From Rheinheimera hassiensis (GTDB taxonomy: Bacteria > Pseudomonadota > Gammaproteobacteria > Enterobacterales > Alteromonadaceae): 64,000 nucleotides of DNA. Shown here piece after piece: positions 17,240 to 27,085 of this stretch (position 1 is the stretch's first letter; each line of letters starts with the position of its first letter). Below the pieces are notes generated by a model. The model saw only the letters and a program-made list of their open reading frames with translations, ran no database searches and was not told the origin of the DNA. The stretch covers positions 496,001 to 560,000 of the forward strand of contig NZ_JAKUJZ010000001.1 of the NCBI RefSeq assembly GCF_022436675.1. Direction: 5' to 3'. A program made the position numbers and the translations under genes.

Positions 17240-19765
17240 TTAGTCTCCGTTGCAGGAAAGAGTAGCGTTGCCTGCCGCAGCAGGTTTCAGCCGGATATCA
17301 GCCAAGCTTAGCACCAGCGGCGCTGTTGTGGCTAATGATACCGGCGTGAAAATCTGGCTGAAGTCAACGCCTTGCCGTGCAAAGCAGGCTAAATCAACGC
17401 TGAGGGTATGCCACTCTTCATCGGCCAGAGCCTGCAGTTGTGGTGCAATATTAACCGCACTACTACAGTTTTGCGCGCAGTCCATACCCAGCATTACGCT
17501 GTCAGGCACTGCGCCGCTGCGTTTTACCTGCAACACCAGCGCACTACCGGCTTCCTGGTAAGAGCGTAAATCGGCCGGGAAAGCACTGCTTAGTGACACT
17601 TTGGCTTGACCGCTAAAGGCAAAACGACGCGCGTCTTCCTGCACAGCTTTATCAAAAGTGCGCATGGCAATATTTCCCAGCTGCTGCACGCTGCTTACTA
17701 CGGCCTGCGTTTCTGCACCACTGTGTAACTGCAACTGATACGGCGCTTTTACTGCCCGCTCAAACAGTACCAGGTCGTCCAGCGTTGTATCCGTGGCGAC
17801 CTGCTCTTGCAGAGCATTGCTCAGCGTGCTGGCATCGCCGTAGCGCAAACCAAAGCCATATGGCAGCAGCGGCTGATAGTCAGCATCATGCCGGTTTACC
17901 ATTTGCTGCGCGGTGGCAGGCCAGCTGAAAGATAACTTACCGCGAAAATCGACATTAGCACTGCCGTCTGCTTTTGCCATAACAACATCGGCCACACCGG
18001 CACCTTCGCTACCCGGCAACCATACTGCGACAAACGCATCAGAGGCATTAAGTTCGGGGTTAACCCACAGCGGGCGGCCACTGATAAACAGCGACACCAC
18101 TTTAATGCCATCGGCTTTAAGTTTACGCAGCAGGGCTAAATCGGTTTTATTGCCACGCTGATACTCTAAGTTGTCCAGATCGCCATTACCTTCGGCGTAG
18201 GGTTGCTCACCAAATACCACCACCGCTACGTCAGGTTTGTTACTGTAGCTGCCATCGGTGCTTAGCTCGGTGCTTCCGCCTGCGGCATCTACCGCCTGCT
18301 TAATACCGGCATAAATTGAACTGCCGCCGGGAAAATCGCTGTTAGTGTTGCCGGTGCCCTGCCAACTGATAGTCCACCCACCCGACTGCATGCCAATATT
18401 GTCGGCACCTTCACCGGTAACCAAAATACGTTGCTTAGGGTTTAGCGGCAAAATAGCGTCGTTGTTTTTCAGCAACACCAGGGATTGCTGCACCGCTTCA
18501 CGCGCTACAGCGCGATGCTCAGCAGAGCCGATTAATTCAGTTTTACCCGACAATGGCCGCTTCGCCGGGCTGGGTTTATCAAATAAACCGGCACGCAGTT
18601 TTACGCGTAAAATACGCCGTACCGCATCGTCAATCCGGCTAAGTGGAATAGCGCCGTTTTCAACTTGCTCAATCAGGTTATAGTACAGCGGTTTCCAGGC
18701 TGCCGTTGGCACCATGTAAACGTCCAGCCCGGCCAGTGCGGCCTGGGCGCAGTTATCATTAGTGCAACCGGGGATCTGGCCATGGCCGTTCCAGTCACCT
18801 ACCACAAAGCCATCAAAGCCCATCCGGGTTTTCAATACGTCGGTTAGCAGGTATTTATCACCATGAATTTTACTGCCGTGCCAGCTGTTAAATGACGCCA
18901 TAACACTTTGTGCGCCAGCCTGCAGGCCGCCCACGTAGCCCTGGGCATGAATGCTGAACAGCTCGTGCTCACTGGCAATATTATCGCCCTGATCATCACC
19001 ACCTAAAGTGCCGCCATCGCCAACAAAGTGCTTAACAGTGCTGATCACCCGCTCATCGCCGAGAAAATCCTGATCTGCCGCGCCCTGTAAACCAGTAACA
19101 ATAGCGGCAGCGTAGTCGTGCACTATGTCGGGGTCTTCCGAGTAACCTTCATAGGTGCGGCCCCAGCGATCATCACGTACCACCGCAACCGTGGGTGCAA
19201 ATACCCAGTCAATACCGGTAACCATCACTTCGCGGGCGGTTACTTTGGCAATTTTTTCAATTAATGCCGGGTTATTTGCCGCGCCCAGGCCAATATTGTG
19301 TGGAAATAATGTCGCACCAATCACATTATTATGGCCGTGTACGGCATCAGTGCCCCACATCGTTGGAATACGGCTGCCGTCCAGACTGTCATCTATTGAT
19401 GCCTGATACATCGCCTCGGCCAGAGCTATCCAGTCGGCAGGCGTGGCATGTTTATTATCGTTTGGAAAAGCACCGCCACCGTTTAAAAATGAGCCAAAGC
19501 CATATTTGCGCATATCTTCAACGGTAATATCGCGGATTTCCGGCTGGATCATCTGGGCAATTTTATGCTGCAGCGTCATGCCTGCCATAATATCGCTGAT
19601 TTTTTGCTCCATAGCGGCATCTTTTGCTACAGGTAATTGTAATTCTGGCCAAATGGCAGCGGTTTTATCTGTCACAGTGTCAGGCTCTGTTGGGGCTTTG
19701 GCGCAGGCTGTCAAAATGACAGCGCAACTTAAACTTAATAGTGAAAGTTTCAGGCGAAATGTCAT
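17240..19765 (-). CDS. GH3 beta-glucosidase / exo-beta-glucanase lipoprotein (ExoP-like)
   Basis: I take the start at ATG 19763-19765, with GGAG about eight bases upstream, instead of the longer frame from 19924. This gives an 841-residue lipoprotein (MTFRLKLSLLSLSCAVILTACAK). Domains are the GH3 N-terminal barrel with VKHFVGDGG and the nucleophile region VVGDWNGHGQIPG, the GH3 C-terminal domain (~400-640, with GEQPYAEGNGD), and an extra C-terminal beta-sandwich (~680-840). This long form resembles the exo-1,3/1,4-beta-glucanase ExoP of Pseudoalteromonas. It would release glucose from the products of GH16. It follows the MFS gene by 13 bases. Confidence 0.88.
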   Translation of the reverse strand: MTFRLKLSLLSLSCAVILTACAKAPTEPDTVTDKTAAIWPELQLPVAKDAAMEQKISDIMAGMTLQHKIAQMIQPEIRDITVEDMRKYGFGSFLNGGGAFPNDNKHATPADWIALAEAMYQASIDDSLDGSRIPTMWGTDAVHGHNNVIGATLFPHNIGLGAANNPALIEKIAKVTAREVMVTGIDWVFAPTVAVVRDDRWGRTYEGYSEDPDIVHDYAAAIVTGLQGAADQDFLGDERVISTVKHFVGDGGTLGGDDQGDNIASEHELFSIHAQGYVGGLQAGAQSVMASFNSWHGSKIHGDKYLLTDVLKTRMGFDGFVVGDWNGHGQIPGCTNDNCAQAALAGLDVYMVPTAAWKPLYYNLIEQVENGAIPLSRIDDAVRRILRVKLRAGLFDKPSPAKRPLSGKTELIGSAEHRAVAREAVQQSLVLLKNNDAILPLNPKQRILVTGEGADNIGMQSGGWTISWQGTGNTNSDFPGGSSIYAGIKQAVDAAGGSTELSTDGSYSNKPDVAVVVFGEQPYAEGNGDLDNLEYQRGNKTDLALLRKLKADGIKVVSLFISGRPLWVNPELNASDAFVAVWLPGSEGAGVADVVMAKADGSANVDFRGKLSFSWPATAQQMVNRHDADYQPLLPYGFGLRYGDASTLSNALQEQVATDTTLDDLVLFERAVKAPYQLQLHSGAETQAVVSSVQQLGNIAMRTFDKAVQEDARRFAFSGQAKVSLSSAFPADLRSYQEAGSALVLQVKRSGAVPDSVMLGMDCAQNCSSAVNIAPQLQALADEEWHTLSVDLACFARQGVDFSQIFTPVSLATTAPLVLSLADIRLKPAAAGNATLSCNGD

Positions 19766-19778
19766 AGGGGGTTCTCCG

Positions 19779-21029
19779 TTACGCCACAGCACGCGGTTTG
19801 CTGCCAACCGCGCCGTACCAGGCAATAAATACATAACACAGCAAAGGAATAATAAAAGCGATCTGCACGTTAACCGTGTCAGCCAGCCGCGCCTGCGCCA
19901 GTGGCAGCACTGCACCACCGACAATCGCCAGACATAAAATGCCCGAGCCCTGACCGGTGTGTTGCTTTAAGCCGTGAATAGCCAGGCTGAAAATAGTTGG
20001 GAACATAATAGAGTTACATAAGCCCACCAGTAACAGCGCCCACATAGCCAGACTGCCACTGCTGCTGATCGTCAGCGCCAGCAGAATCACGGCACACACC
20101 GCGTTAAACGCCAAAACCTTGCCAGGGGCAATATATTGCATAACATAAGCACCGATAAAACGACCAACCATAGCGCCGCCAAAATACCAGGCAATATAAT
20201 GTGATGCTTTTTGAGCATCCAGGCTGCTGATATCAGGCTGGGTAATAAAGCTAACCAGAAAACTGCCAATCCCTACTTCGGCACCCACATAAACAAAAAT
20301 ACCCACAGCACCCAGCACCAAATGCCGGTAACGCCAGGCAGAGCCACTGCTGATATCCAGGTTAACGTCTTTTTTGCCCAGTTTTGGCAGGCGTAAAAAG
20401 GCAAAAATCAGGGCCATTATAATCAGCACTGCAGCCAGCAGCAGGTAAGGCATTTGCACGGTCGATTCGGTGACCTCGCCCGGCGTGGGCGCTTCCATAC
20501 CACCAAAAATTAACCAAGCACCAAAAAAGGGCGCTAAAGTCGTACCCAGTGAGTTAAAAGCTTGCGTCATGGTTAAACGGCTGGAAGCCGTTTCAGGTCG
20601 GCCCAGCACACTAACATAGGGGTTAGCAGCAACCTGCAAAATGGTAATACCGGCGGCTAACACAAACAGCGCGATCAGAAACAGCGGGTAGTAATGCGCG
20701 GCTGCGGCAGGGTAAAACAACAGACAACCGGCACCGGCAATCAGCAGGCCGGTAACGATACCCGACTGATAGCCAATACGGCTTACCAACATACCAGCAG
20801 GCACAGAAACCACAAAATAAGCACTGAAAAAACAAAACTGAATCAACAACGCCTGCGTGTAACTGAGATCGAACAAGCCTTTGAGATAAGGCACCAGAAT
20901 GTCATTCAGACAGGTAATAAAGCCCCACATAAAAAATAACGTGGTTAACGATGTTAAAGCAAATCTGTAGTTGAGCTGGCCTGATGCAGCCTGTGGCGCA
21001 GCCTCGCTAAGCGTTGGTGTTACAGCCAT
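19779..21029 (-). CDS. FucP/GluP-type MFS sugar transporter
   Basis: A 416-residue, 12-helix transporter of the fucose/glucose-galactose permease group, shown by [23 protein letters not shown] and [24 protein letters not shown] near the N terminus and [10 protein letters not shown] in the middle. GGAGG lies seven bases before the ATG. It is the first gene of the leftward arm (MFS, GH3, GH16) and faces the GH1 gene across an intergenic region with a LacI-type operator. Uptake of glucose released from beta-glucan is the likely role, energised by protons or sodium. Confidence 0.87.
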   Translation of the reverse strand: MAVTPTLSEAAPQAASGQLNYRFALTSLTTLFFMWGFITCLNDILVPYLKGLFDLSYTQALLIQFCFFSAYFVVSVPAGMLVSRIGYQSGIVTGLLIAGAGCLLFYPAAAAHYYPLFLIALFVLAAGITILQVAANPYVSVLGRPETASSRLTMTQAFNSLGTTLAPFFGAWLIFGGMEAPTPGEVTESTVQMPYLLLAAVLIIMALIFAFLRLPKLGKKDVNLDISSGSAWRYRHLVLGAVGIFVYVGAEVGIGSFLVSFITQPDISSLDAQKASHYIAWYFGGAMVGRFIGAYVMQYIAPGKVLAFNAVCAVILLALTISSSGSLAMWALLLVGLCNSIMFPTIFSLAIHGLKQHTGQGSGILCLAIVGGAVLPLAQARLADTVNVQIAFIIPLLCYVFIAWYGAVGSKPRAVA

Positions 21030-21090
21030 CTTGTCCTCCCCGGTGTTTTATGTTTTTCATTGACGCGCGCTTTGTCGCCGTCTAGTATTA

Positions 21091-21104
21091 TGTAAGCGCT
21101 TTCA
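21091..21104. promoter_or_regulatory. LacI-type operator between the divergent arms of the beta-glucan locus
   Basis: TGTAAGCGCTTTCA differs by one base from the perfect palindrome at 4022. It lies midway between the MFS start at 21029 and the GH1 start at 21186, so one site could control both directions. The LacI-family gene at 23931 is the likely source of the repressor. Confidence 0.75.
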
Positions 21105-21185
21105 TTTATAGCATATATCACGCTGTTGGCAATCCTTTTGTCGCTCAGCAGCCCGTAACAATACGACCGGAAGACAGCAAAACCG

Positions 21186-22520
21186 ATGAAAATAACCTTA
21201 GCCAACAGCTCACCCTTACTTAAACCTGACTTTGTGTTTGGTGTTGCCACTGCATCGTTTCAGATTGAAGGGGCCGCCGATAGCCGCGAGGCCTGCATCT
21301 GGGACACGTTTTGTGCGCAACCCGGCCGGATTAAAGATGGCTCAAACGGCCTGGTTGCCTGCGACCATATCGCACGCTGGCGTGACGATGTTGAGCTGAT
21401 TGCCGCGCTGGGTGTAGATGCCTACCGCTTTTCAGTGTCGTGGGGCCGGGTAATTAATGCCGACGGCAGCATAAACCAGGCCGGGCTGAATTTTTACCTG
21501 CGACTGCTTGATGCGTTAAACGAACGCAATATCAAAGCTTTTGTTACGCTATATCACTGGGATTTACCGCAGTACCTGCAAGATAACGGCGGCTGGCTTA
21601 ACCGCACCACTGCCTATAAATTTGCAGAATACGCCGATATTGTTAGCCGGGCTTTTGGCGACAGAGTGTATTCTTACGCCACATTAAATGAGCCGTTTTG
21701 TAGTGCTTATTTAAGCTATGAAGCCGGTATTCATGCCCCTGGCGTGCAAAACCGCCAGCAAGGCAGGCAGGTAGCGCACCATTTATTGCTGGCACATGGT
21801 TTGGCCATGCCGGTATTGCAGAAAAACGCGCCACGGGCACTTAACGGCATAGTACTGAACTTCAGCCCCTGTCATGCTGCCAGCAACAGCGAAGCGGATA
21901 TCCGCGCCGCCGATATGGCCGATCAGTACCACAACCAATGGTACCTGCAACCGTTAATGGAAGGCTGTTATCCGGCACTGCTGCAACAATTGCCCGCGGC
22001 AGAGCAGCCACAAATTCAACACGGCGATATGGCTATTATTGCCCAGCCACTGGATTTTCTCGGTGTAAATTACTACACCCGCACCGTGTATCGTGCTAAC
22101 AGCAAAGGCTGGTTTAGCGATGTACCGCCCACCACGCCACCGTTAACAGATATGGGCTGGGAAATTTATCCGCAGGGCTTAACTGAAATATTACTGGCAA
22201 TACATAAGCGCTATAAGCTGCCGCCGGTGTATATTACCGAAAACGGTGCCGCCATACCTGACAGTATGCATCTTGGACAGGTGCAGGACACGCAGCGGGT
22301 TAAGTACTTTGAACAGCACTTACAAGCCACTGAAGATGCCATTACAGCCGGTATGCGTATTGATGGCTACTTTGCCTGGAGCCTGATGGACAATTTTGAG
22401 TGGGCCGAAGGTTATGCCAAGCGTTTTGGTATAGTCTATGTCGATTACGCTACACAACAGCGCACATTAAAAGACAGTGCTATAGCACTGCGAGAAGTGT
22501 TCGCCGGGCGTAAAAAATAA
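21186..22520 (+). CDS. GH1 beta-glucosidase
   Basis: A 444-residue cytoplasmic GH1 enzyme with no signal peptide. The acid/base glutamate is in TLNEPF (Glu169) and the nucleophile in ITENGA (Glu352); the N terminus FVFGVATASFQIEGA and WSLMDNFEWAEGY near the C terminus are family hallmarks. It splits cellobiose, laminaribiose or similar disaccharides to glucose. It is the first gene of the rightward arm and is followed by a GPH-type permease and a LacI regulator, so imported disaccharides would be its substrate. Confidence 0.93.
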   Translation: MKITLANSSPLLKPDFVFGVATASFQIEGAADSREACIWDTFCAQPGRIKDGSNGLVACDHIARWRDDVELIAALGVDAYRFSVSWGRVINADGSINQAGLNFYLRLLDALNERNIKAFVTLYHWDLPQYLQDNGGWLNRTTAYKFAEYADIVSRAFGDRVYSYATLNEPFCSAYLSYEAGIHAPGVQNRQQGRQVAHHLLLAHGLAMPVLQKNAPRALNGIVLNFSPCHAASNSEADIRAADMADQYHNQWYLQPLMEGCYPALLQQLPAAEQPQIQHGDMAIIAQPLDFLGVNYYTRTVYRANSKGWFSDVPPTTPPLTDMGWEIYPQGLTEILLAIHKRYKLPPVYITENGAAIPDSMHLGQVQDTQRVKYFEQHLQATEDAITAGMRIDGYFAWSLMDNFEWAEGYAKRFGIVYVDYATQQRTLKDSAIALREVFAGRKK

Positions 22521-22547
22521 TAATAAAGCAGTTATCACGGGGTTAGT

Positions 22548-23909
22548 ATGCTGACAAAACGGGAAAAAGTGGCCTACGGCCTTGGCGACACCGCAAGCAA
22601 TATTGTGTTTCAGACGGTAATGCTGTTTTTAACCTTTTTCTACACCGATATTTTTGGTATTTCGCCGGCGGTGGTAGGCAGCATGTTTTTGCTGGTGCGC
22701 ATTATTGATGCGGTAACCGACCCGTTAATGGGTGCAATGGCAGATAAAACCAAAAGCCGCCACGGTAAATACCGGCCCTATTTGCTCTGGCTGGCATTAC
22801 CCTTTGCCCTGTGCAGTGTGCTGGCGTTTACCACACCGGATTTATCTGCCAACGGCAAAGTTATCTACGCTTTTGCTACTTACACCCTGCTGATGCTGGC
22901 TTACACCGCCATTAATATTCCGTATTCTGCGCTCGGTGGTGTGTTAACAGCCGATCCAACCGAGCGGGTGTCTGTGCAGTCTTACCGTTTTGTGTTTGGT
23001 ATGCTGGGTGGCTTGCTGGTTACGGCATGTACACTGCCGCTGGTTAACTTCTTTGGTAATGGCGATAACGCTAAAGGTTATCAGCTTACTATCGCCGCTA
23101 TGAGCGTATTGGGCCTGGTGCTGTTTTTACTCTGCTTTGCCGGCACCCGTGAAAGGGTGCTGCCACCGGCTGATCAGCAGCTTACACTGCGCAGCAGTTT
23201 TGCTTCGCTGTGGCAAAATGATCAGTGGCGTATTTTGTGTGTCGCTGCGTTTTTTCTGCTTACCGGCATGGTGCTGCGTACCACTCTGGCTATTTACTAT
23301 GTTAAATACTTTTTAGGCCGTGAAGATTTAATCACGGCTTTTGTTACGCTGGGCATGATTGGCAATATCGCCGGATGCGCTGTAGCCCAGTGGCTTAGTC
23401 GTTACGTCGATAAAGTAAAAGCCTATATTGGTTTGCAGTTGATCTCTGCAGTCATTTGTATACTGAGCTTTTTTATCGGCAGCGAGCAACTGGTACTGGC
23501 ATTTGCGCTGTATTTTCTCTGGGGCTTCTTTTTACAAATGGCCACGCCACTGTTGTGGGCAAAAATGGCCGACACCGTTGACTACGGCCACTATAAAACC
23601 GGCATTCGTATTACCGGCCTGGTGTACTCGTCTATCGTGTTCTTTATCAAATTAGGGCTGGCGTTAGGTGGTGCACTGGCAGGCTGGTTACTGGCCGGCT
23701 ACGGTTATCAGGCCGACGTGCCGCAAACCGCAGCGGCACAGCAGGGTATTTTACTCAGCTTTACGGTACTGCCTGCTATTGGCTCAGTACTGGTAGCAGT
23801 AGTCATGAGCCGTTATCGCTTAACCGGGCCACGGGTATTGGATATCCACCGTCAGCTGGCGCTGCGCGCTGGTGGCATTGCACCCGAGCATGCTAGAGTA
23901 ACTACATAA
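22548..23909 (+). CDS. GPH-family (MelB-like) glycoside:cation symporter
   Basis: A 453-residue, 12-helix permease of the glycoside-pentoside-hexuronide family. Signatures are YGLGDTASNIVFQ at residue ~10, the conserved DAVTDPLMGAMADKTKSRHGKYRPYLLW (~62-85) and DTVDYGHYKTGIR (~345). It starts 27 bases after GH1 and should import a disaccharide or short glucan for that enzyme in symport with sodium or protons. With the FucP-like carrier, the locus has separate routes for monosaccharide and oligosaccharide. Confidence 0.9.
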   Translation: MLTKREKVAYGLGDTASNIVFQTVMLFLTFFYTDIFGISPAVVGSMFLLVRIIDAVTDPLMGAMADKTKSRHGKYRPYLLWLALPFALCSVLAFTTPDLSANGKVIYAFATYTLLMLAYTAINIPYSALGGVLTADPTERVSVQSYRFVFGMLGGLLVTACTLPLVNFFGNGDNAKGYQLTIAAMSVLGLVLFLLCFAGTRERVLPPADQQLTLRSSFASLWQNDQWRILCVAAFFLLTGMVLRTTLAIYYVKYFLGREDLITAFVTLGMIGNIAGCAVAQWLSRYVDKVKAYIGLQLISAVICILSFFIGSEQLVLAFALYFLWGFFLQMATPLLWAKMADTVDYGHYKTGIRITGLVYSSIVFFIKLGLALGGALAGWLLAGYGYQADVPQTAAAQQGILLSFTVLPAIGSVLVAVVMSRYRLTGPRVLDIHRQLALRAGGIAPEHARVTT

Positions 23910-23930
23910 ACGTTATTACGCAGGCAGGCA

Positions 23931-24938
23931 ATGGCAACCATTTACCAAGTATCAGAATTAGCCGGGGTATCGCTGGCGACAGTATCCCGGGTAATGAATA
24001 ATAACGCCCGTGTCAGCGAAGCCACCCGCAATAAAGTGCTGGCGGCAATGGAGCAACTGGGCTACCGGCCCAATTCTATTGCGCAATCGCTGGCGTCAAA
24101 CCGCTCTAACAGCGTGGGTATTCTGGTATCAGAGCTACATGGCCCTTTTTATGGTGAAATGCTAAGCGGCATTGAGAACGAATGCCGCGCAGCTGGTAAG
24201 CACGTTATTATTGCTGCCGGCCACAGCGAAGAAGCCAGTGAAAAAGACGGTATTGAGTTTTTAATCAGCCGTAGCTGTGATGCGCTGATTTTGCATGTTG
24301 AAGCGGTATCCGACGACTATCTGATTAAACTGGCAAGTGGCAACATGCCAATAGTGCTGATTAACCGTTTTATTCCGCGACTGGCAAATAATTGCATCAG
24401 TCTGGATAACGAGCTGGGCGGTTATCTGGCGACAAAGCAATTACTGCAGCAAGGCCATAAGCAACTGGCCTATATGGCTGGGCCAATGTGGAAAAGCGAT
24501 GCCAAAGAACGCTACAACGGCCACTTACGCGCCATGACAGAGCATGGCCTGAGTTTTAACCCGGCCTTACTGGCCGAAGGTGATTTTCAGGACAGCAGCG
24601 GCAGCGCCTGTATGCAACAGTTGCTGGCTAAAGGCTTACCATTTACGGCACTGGTATGCGCCAACGATGAAATGGCAGCCGGCGCGATGGAAGTAGCACG
24701 CACCCACGGCCTGAATGTGCCGTACGACTTATCCATCGTCGGTTTTGATAACCTGATCCTGGCACGCTACATTTACCCCAAACTTACCACTATTGACTAC
24801 CCAATCGGCGAAATGGGCCGTATGGCAGCACGCTGGGTACTAAAAAATATTTACCAGCAACAGGCGCTACAGTTAAAGAATGTATTTGAGCCGGTGCTGG
24901 TATGCCGTGATTCGGCCAGCGCTATTGCTGCGGGTTAA
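23931..24938 (+). CDS. LacI-family transcriptional regulator of the beta-glucan locus
   Basis: A 335-residue repressor. The N-terminal LacI DNA-binding domain (ATIYQVSELAGVSLATVSRVMNNN, residues 2-24, plus hinge QSLASNRS) is followed by a periplasmic-binding-like effector domain (~60-330) with GFDNLILARYIYPKLTTIDYP. It ends the GH1/permease operon and is followed by a terminator. Its recognition region (SLATVSR) fits an AGCGCT-centred operator, so it is the best candidate for binding at 21091, and also at 4022 and 4064. The effector is probably a beta-glucoside or glucose; this is inferred. Confidence 0.92.
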   Translation: MATIYQVSELAGVSLATVSRVMNNNARVSEATRNKVLAAMEQLGYRPNSIAQSLASNRSNSVGILVSELHGPFYGEMLSGIENECRAAGKHVIIAAGHSEEASEKDGIEFLISRSCDALILHVEAVSDDYLIKLASGNMPIVLINRFIPRLANNCISLDNELGGYLATKQLLQQGHKQLAYMAGPMWKSDAKERYNGHLRAMTEHGLSFNPALLAEGDFQDSSGSACMQQLLAKGLPFTALVCANDEMAAGAMEVARTHGLNVPYDLSIVGFDNLILARYIYPKLTTIDYPIGEMGRMAARWVLKNIYQQQALQLKNVFEPVLVCRDSASAIAAG

Positions 24939-24955
24939 CTGCAGCCAATGGGCTG

Positions 24956-24979
24956 AACCCGGGCGCTTAACGGGTTTTT
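24956..24979 (+). terminator. Terminator after the LacI gene
   Basis: AACCCG (24956-24961) pairs with CGGGTT (24971-24976) across a nine-base loop, and T residues continue to 24979. The stem is short. The next gene, with its own ribosome site at 24991, starts 22 bases later. Confidence 0.55.
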
Positions 24980-25000
24980 GTTATTTTTTTGGAGTTTGCT

Positions 25001-26449
25001 ATGCATCTGCCCGCTGATAATAGCGCAGAAACCCACCCCTCTTTTTCGCTGTTTGCCGAGGCTTTGACACTGCAGCGCCAGGCTTATCATGCCAACCCAG
25101 TGCCTGGTTACCAGCAGCGCCTTGCCGATTTAACTGCGCTGGCGGCACTGGTAAGCGACAACGAAACTGCGCTGGTTGACGCGGTAAATGCTGATTACGG
25201 CAGCCGTTGCCGGTTTGAAACCCGCTTTTCTGAAATTTTAATGGTGCTGGAAGATATTAGCCGCACGAAAAAACAGCTGAAAAAATGGCTTAAGCCACAG
25301 CGGCGTCACATTGACCGTTTATTGTTTCCAACCTCAAGCTGCAAAGTGCTGCCACAACCGCTGGGCGTGGTTGGCGTAATTGTACCGTGGAACTTCCCAA
25401 TCATGCTGGCACTGTCGCCACTGGTCGCCATTTTTGCTGCCGGTAACCGCGCCATGGTAAAAATGTCGGAGAACTCCGGCCAGCTGGCACAGTTGTTAAT
25501 TGAGCTGACGCCAAAATACTTTGCGTCCGACAAACTGCAGTTTTTTACCGACAACGACGGCAGCGGCCCGGCCTTTTCAGCACAGCCGTTTGATCATCTG
25601 TTTTTTACCGGCTCTGCGCAAACCGGCAAAGCTGTTATGGCCAGCGCCGCAAAAAACCTGACCCCGGTAACCCTGGAGTTGGGCGGGAAATCGCCCGCTG
25701 TTATCGCGCCGGATTTCCCGCTACAAAAAGCTGCCGATCGCATTTTATGGGCCAAGGCGTTTAATGCCGGGCAAATTTGTACCAATGTCGATTATCTGTT
25801 TTTACCGCACGGCAGCGAGCAAACCTTTAGCGAGCTGGCGTTAAAGCTGGTGGCACAGCGTTACCCCGACATTAACCATAACGATTACACAGCTATTATT
25901 GACCAGCGCGCTTACCAGCGCCTACAGCACACGCTGGACGATGCCATTGCTAAAGGTGCCACTGCGGTAAACCTGATGCCGGGCCAAACTACAGCAGCGG
26001 GGCTGCGAAAATTTCCGCTTACACTGTTGTTTAATGTTACCGACGATATGCTGGTGATGCAGCGTGAAATTTTCGGCCCGTTGCTGCCGGTAAAAACCTA
26101 CCGCGATAAAACCGACGTAGTTAACTATATTAACGCTAAACCAAGGCCACTGGCATTTTACCCGTTTAGTTATGATAAAGCGCTGCAGCAATTTTATCTT
26201 GAACAAGTCATGTCGGGTGGCGTAACGGTTAATCACGCTATTTTGCATGTCAGCCAGCACGACTTACCCTTTGGTGGCATTGGCCAAAGTGGCATGGGGC
26301 ACTATCACGGCTACGAAGGTTTTATTACCTTTTCCAAACTGCGGCCGGTGTTTTATCAGGGCGCCTTTAACAGCGTCAGCATGTTGCTGCCGCCCTATGG
26401 CAAGCTGGCTACTAAAATAACAGACTGGCTGATTAAATTTAAAAGCTGA
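25001..26449 (+). CDS. Coniferyl-aldehyde-dehydrogenase-like aldehyde dehydrogenase
   Basis: A 482-residue NAD(P)-dependent aldehyde dehydrogenase. ATG 25001 is used because GGAG lies at 24991-24994; an upstream in-frame TTG would overlap that site. The catalytic glutamate is in LELGGKSP, the catalytic cysteine in NAGQICTNVDY, and GVVGVIVPWNFPIML is the cofactor-binding stretch. A C-terminal hydrophobic end (FNSVSMLLPPYGKLATKITDWLIKF) is typical of the CalB/fatty-aldehyde dehydrogenase subgroup. It oxidises aromatic or medium-chain aldehydes. No clear link to glucan breakdown is seen; it may be a neighbour rather than part of the pathway. Confidence 0.87.
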   Translation: MHLPADNSAETHPSFSLFAEALTLQRQAYHANPVPGYQQRLADLTALAALVSDNETALVDAVNADYGSRCRFETRFSEILMVLEDISRTKKQLKKWLKPQRRHIDRLLFPTSSCKVLPQPLGVVGVIVPWNFPIMLALSPLVAIFAAGNRAMVKMSENSGQLAQLLIELTPKYFASDKLQFFTDNDGSGPAFSAQPFDHLFFTGSAQTGKAVMASAAKNLTPVTLELGGKSPAVIAPDFPLQKAADRILWAKAFNAGQICTNVDYLFLPHGSEQTFSELALKLVAQRYPDINHNDYTAIIDQRAYQRLQHTLDDAIAKGATAVNLMPGQTTAAGLRKFPLTLLFNVTDDMLVMQREIFGPLLPVKTYRDKTDVVNYINAKPRPLAFYPFSYDKALQQFYLEQVMSGGVTVNHAILHVSQHDLPFGGIGQSGMGHYHGYEGFITFSKLRPVFYQGAFNSVSMLLPPYGKLATKITDWLIKFKS

Positions 26450-26471
26450 GCATGAAGCAACATGCAAATGA

Positions 26472-27038
26472 CAGAAACCGCTATGCTGCGCTTCAAGTTT
26501 CGTAATTTCAGGTTGTGCTGGTAGTGCGTCAGCGCGCGTATCAACGACTTGTAATAACATGGAATGTGAAACTTCTGCGGGAGCTGAGGTTACGGTAAAC
26601 TTTAAGATCGATCACGAAGGGAATCAGCGAAAAGAACTCTATGCATACGTCAACGACGAACTGATTGAACTAGATTTTAGCCAATTCGGCATAAACTACA
26701 CCGGGCAAAATGCGTTTGTAACCAACAAACCAGGGCAGGTGACAGTTATTCTTAAGTCATTCGGCAATGAAGTTGCGAGGAAAACTTTTGCCTACCTCAT
26801 TGACACTCAAAGCAGTGCAAAATTTACAAACCCTTCTGCAGTAAAATCATGGGTTTTAACTTACGATAGCATTGATGAATTTAGTGCAGAGATCGTAGAT
26901 ATCGAGCCAAATTTTGGTGGAACTTCAGGGGGTATTACTACCGCAGTGCAATATTCAGGAAATACACTTGCGGCTTCTACATACTCGTATCGTAGCGGCA
27001 ATATCGGTGGTGGTGGCGCAGAGCAAGTAGATAGGTAA
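26472..27038 (+). pseudogene. Unrecognised small secreted-type protein, probably with damaged N terminus
   Basis: The longest ATG-initiated frame is 26559-27038 (159 residues). The same frame is open further upstream to about 26472, and that part reads CCASSFVISGCAGSAS, which looks like a lipoprotein signal with lipobox ISGC, but has no start codon. An ATG at 26483 lies in another frame and could reach this signal by a one-base shift. The body is beta-rich with several Tyr and Gly (GGTSGGITTAVQYSGNTLAAS) and ends GNIGGGGAEQVDR. I do not recognise a family. It may be a decayed lipoprotein or use an unusual start; an intact short protein from 26559 is the alternative. Confidence 0.5.
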
Positions 27039-27085
27039 AATGCCAGCTTGGCGGAAGCACCGCCAAGCTCTTCGAGAGGTACTTA

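Noticed and set aside
19766-19924. N-terminal extension of the GH3 protein
   Set aside because: It overlaps the MFS gene and would bury a clear lipoprotein signal; the internal ATG at 19765 has a good ribosome site.
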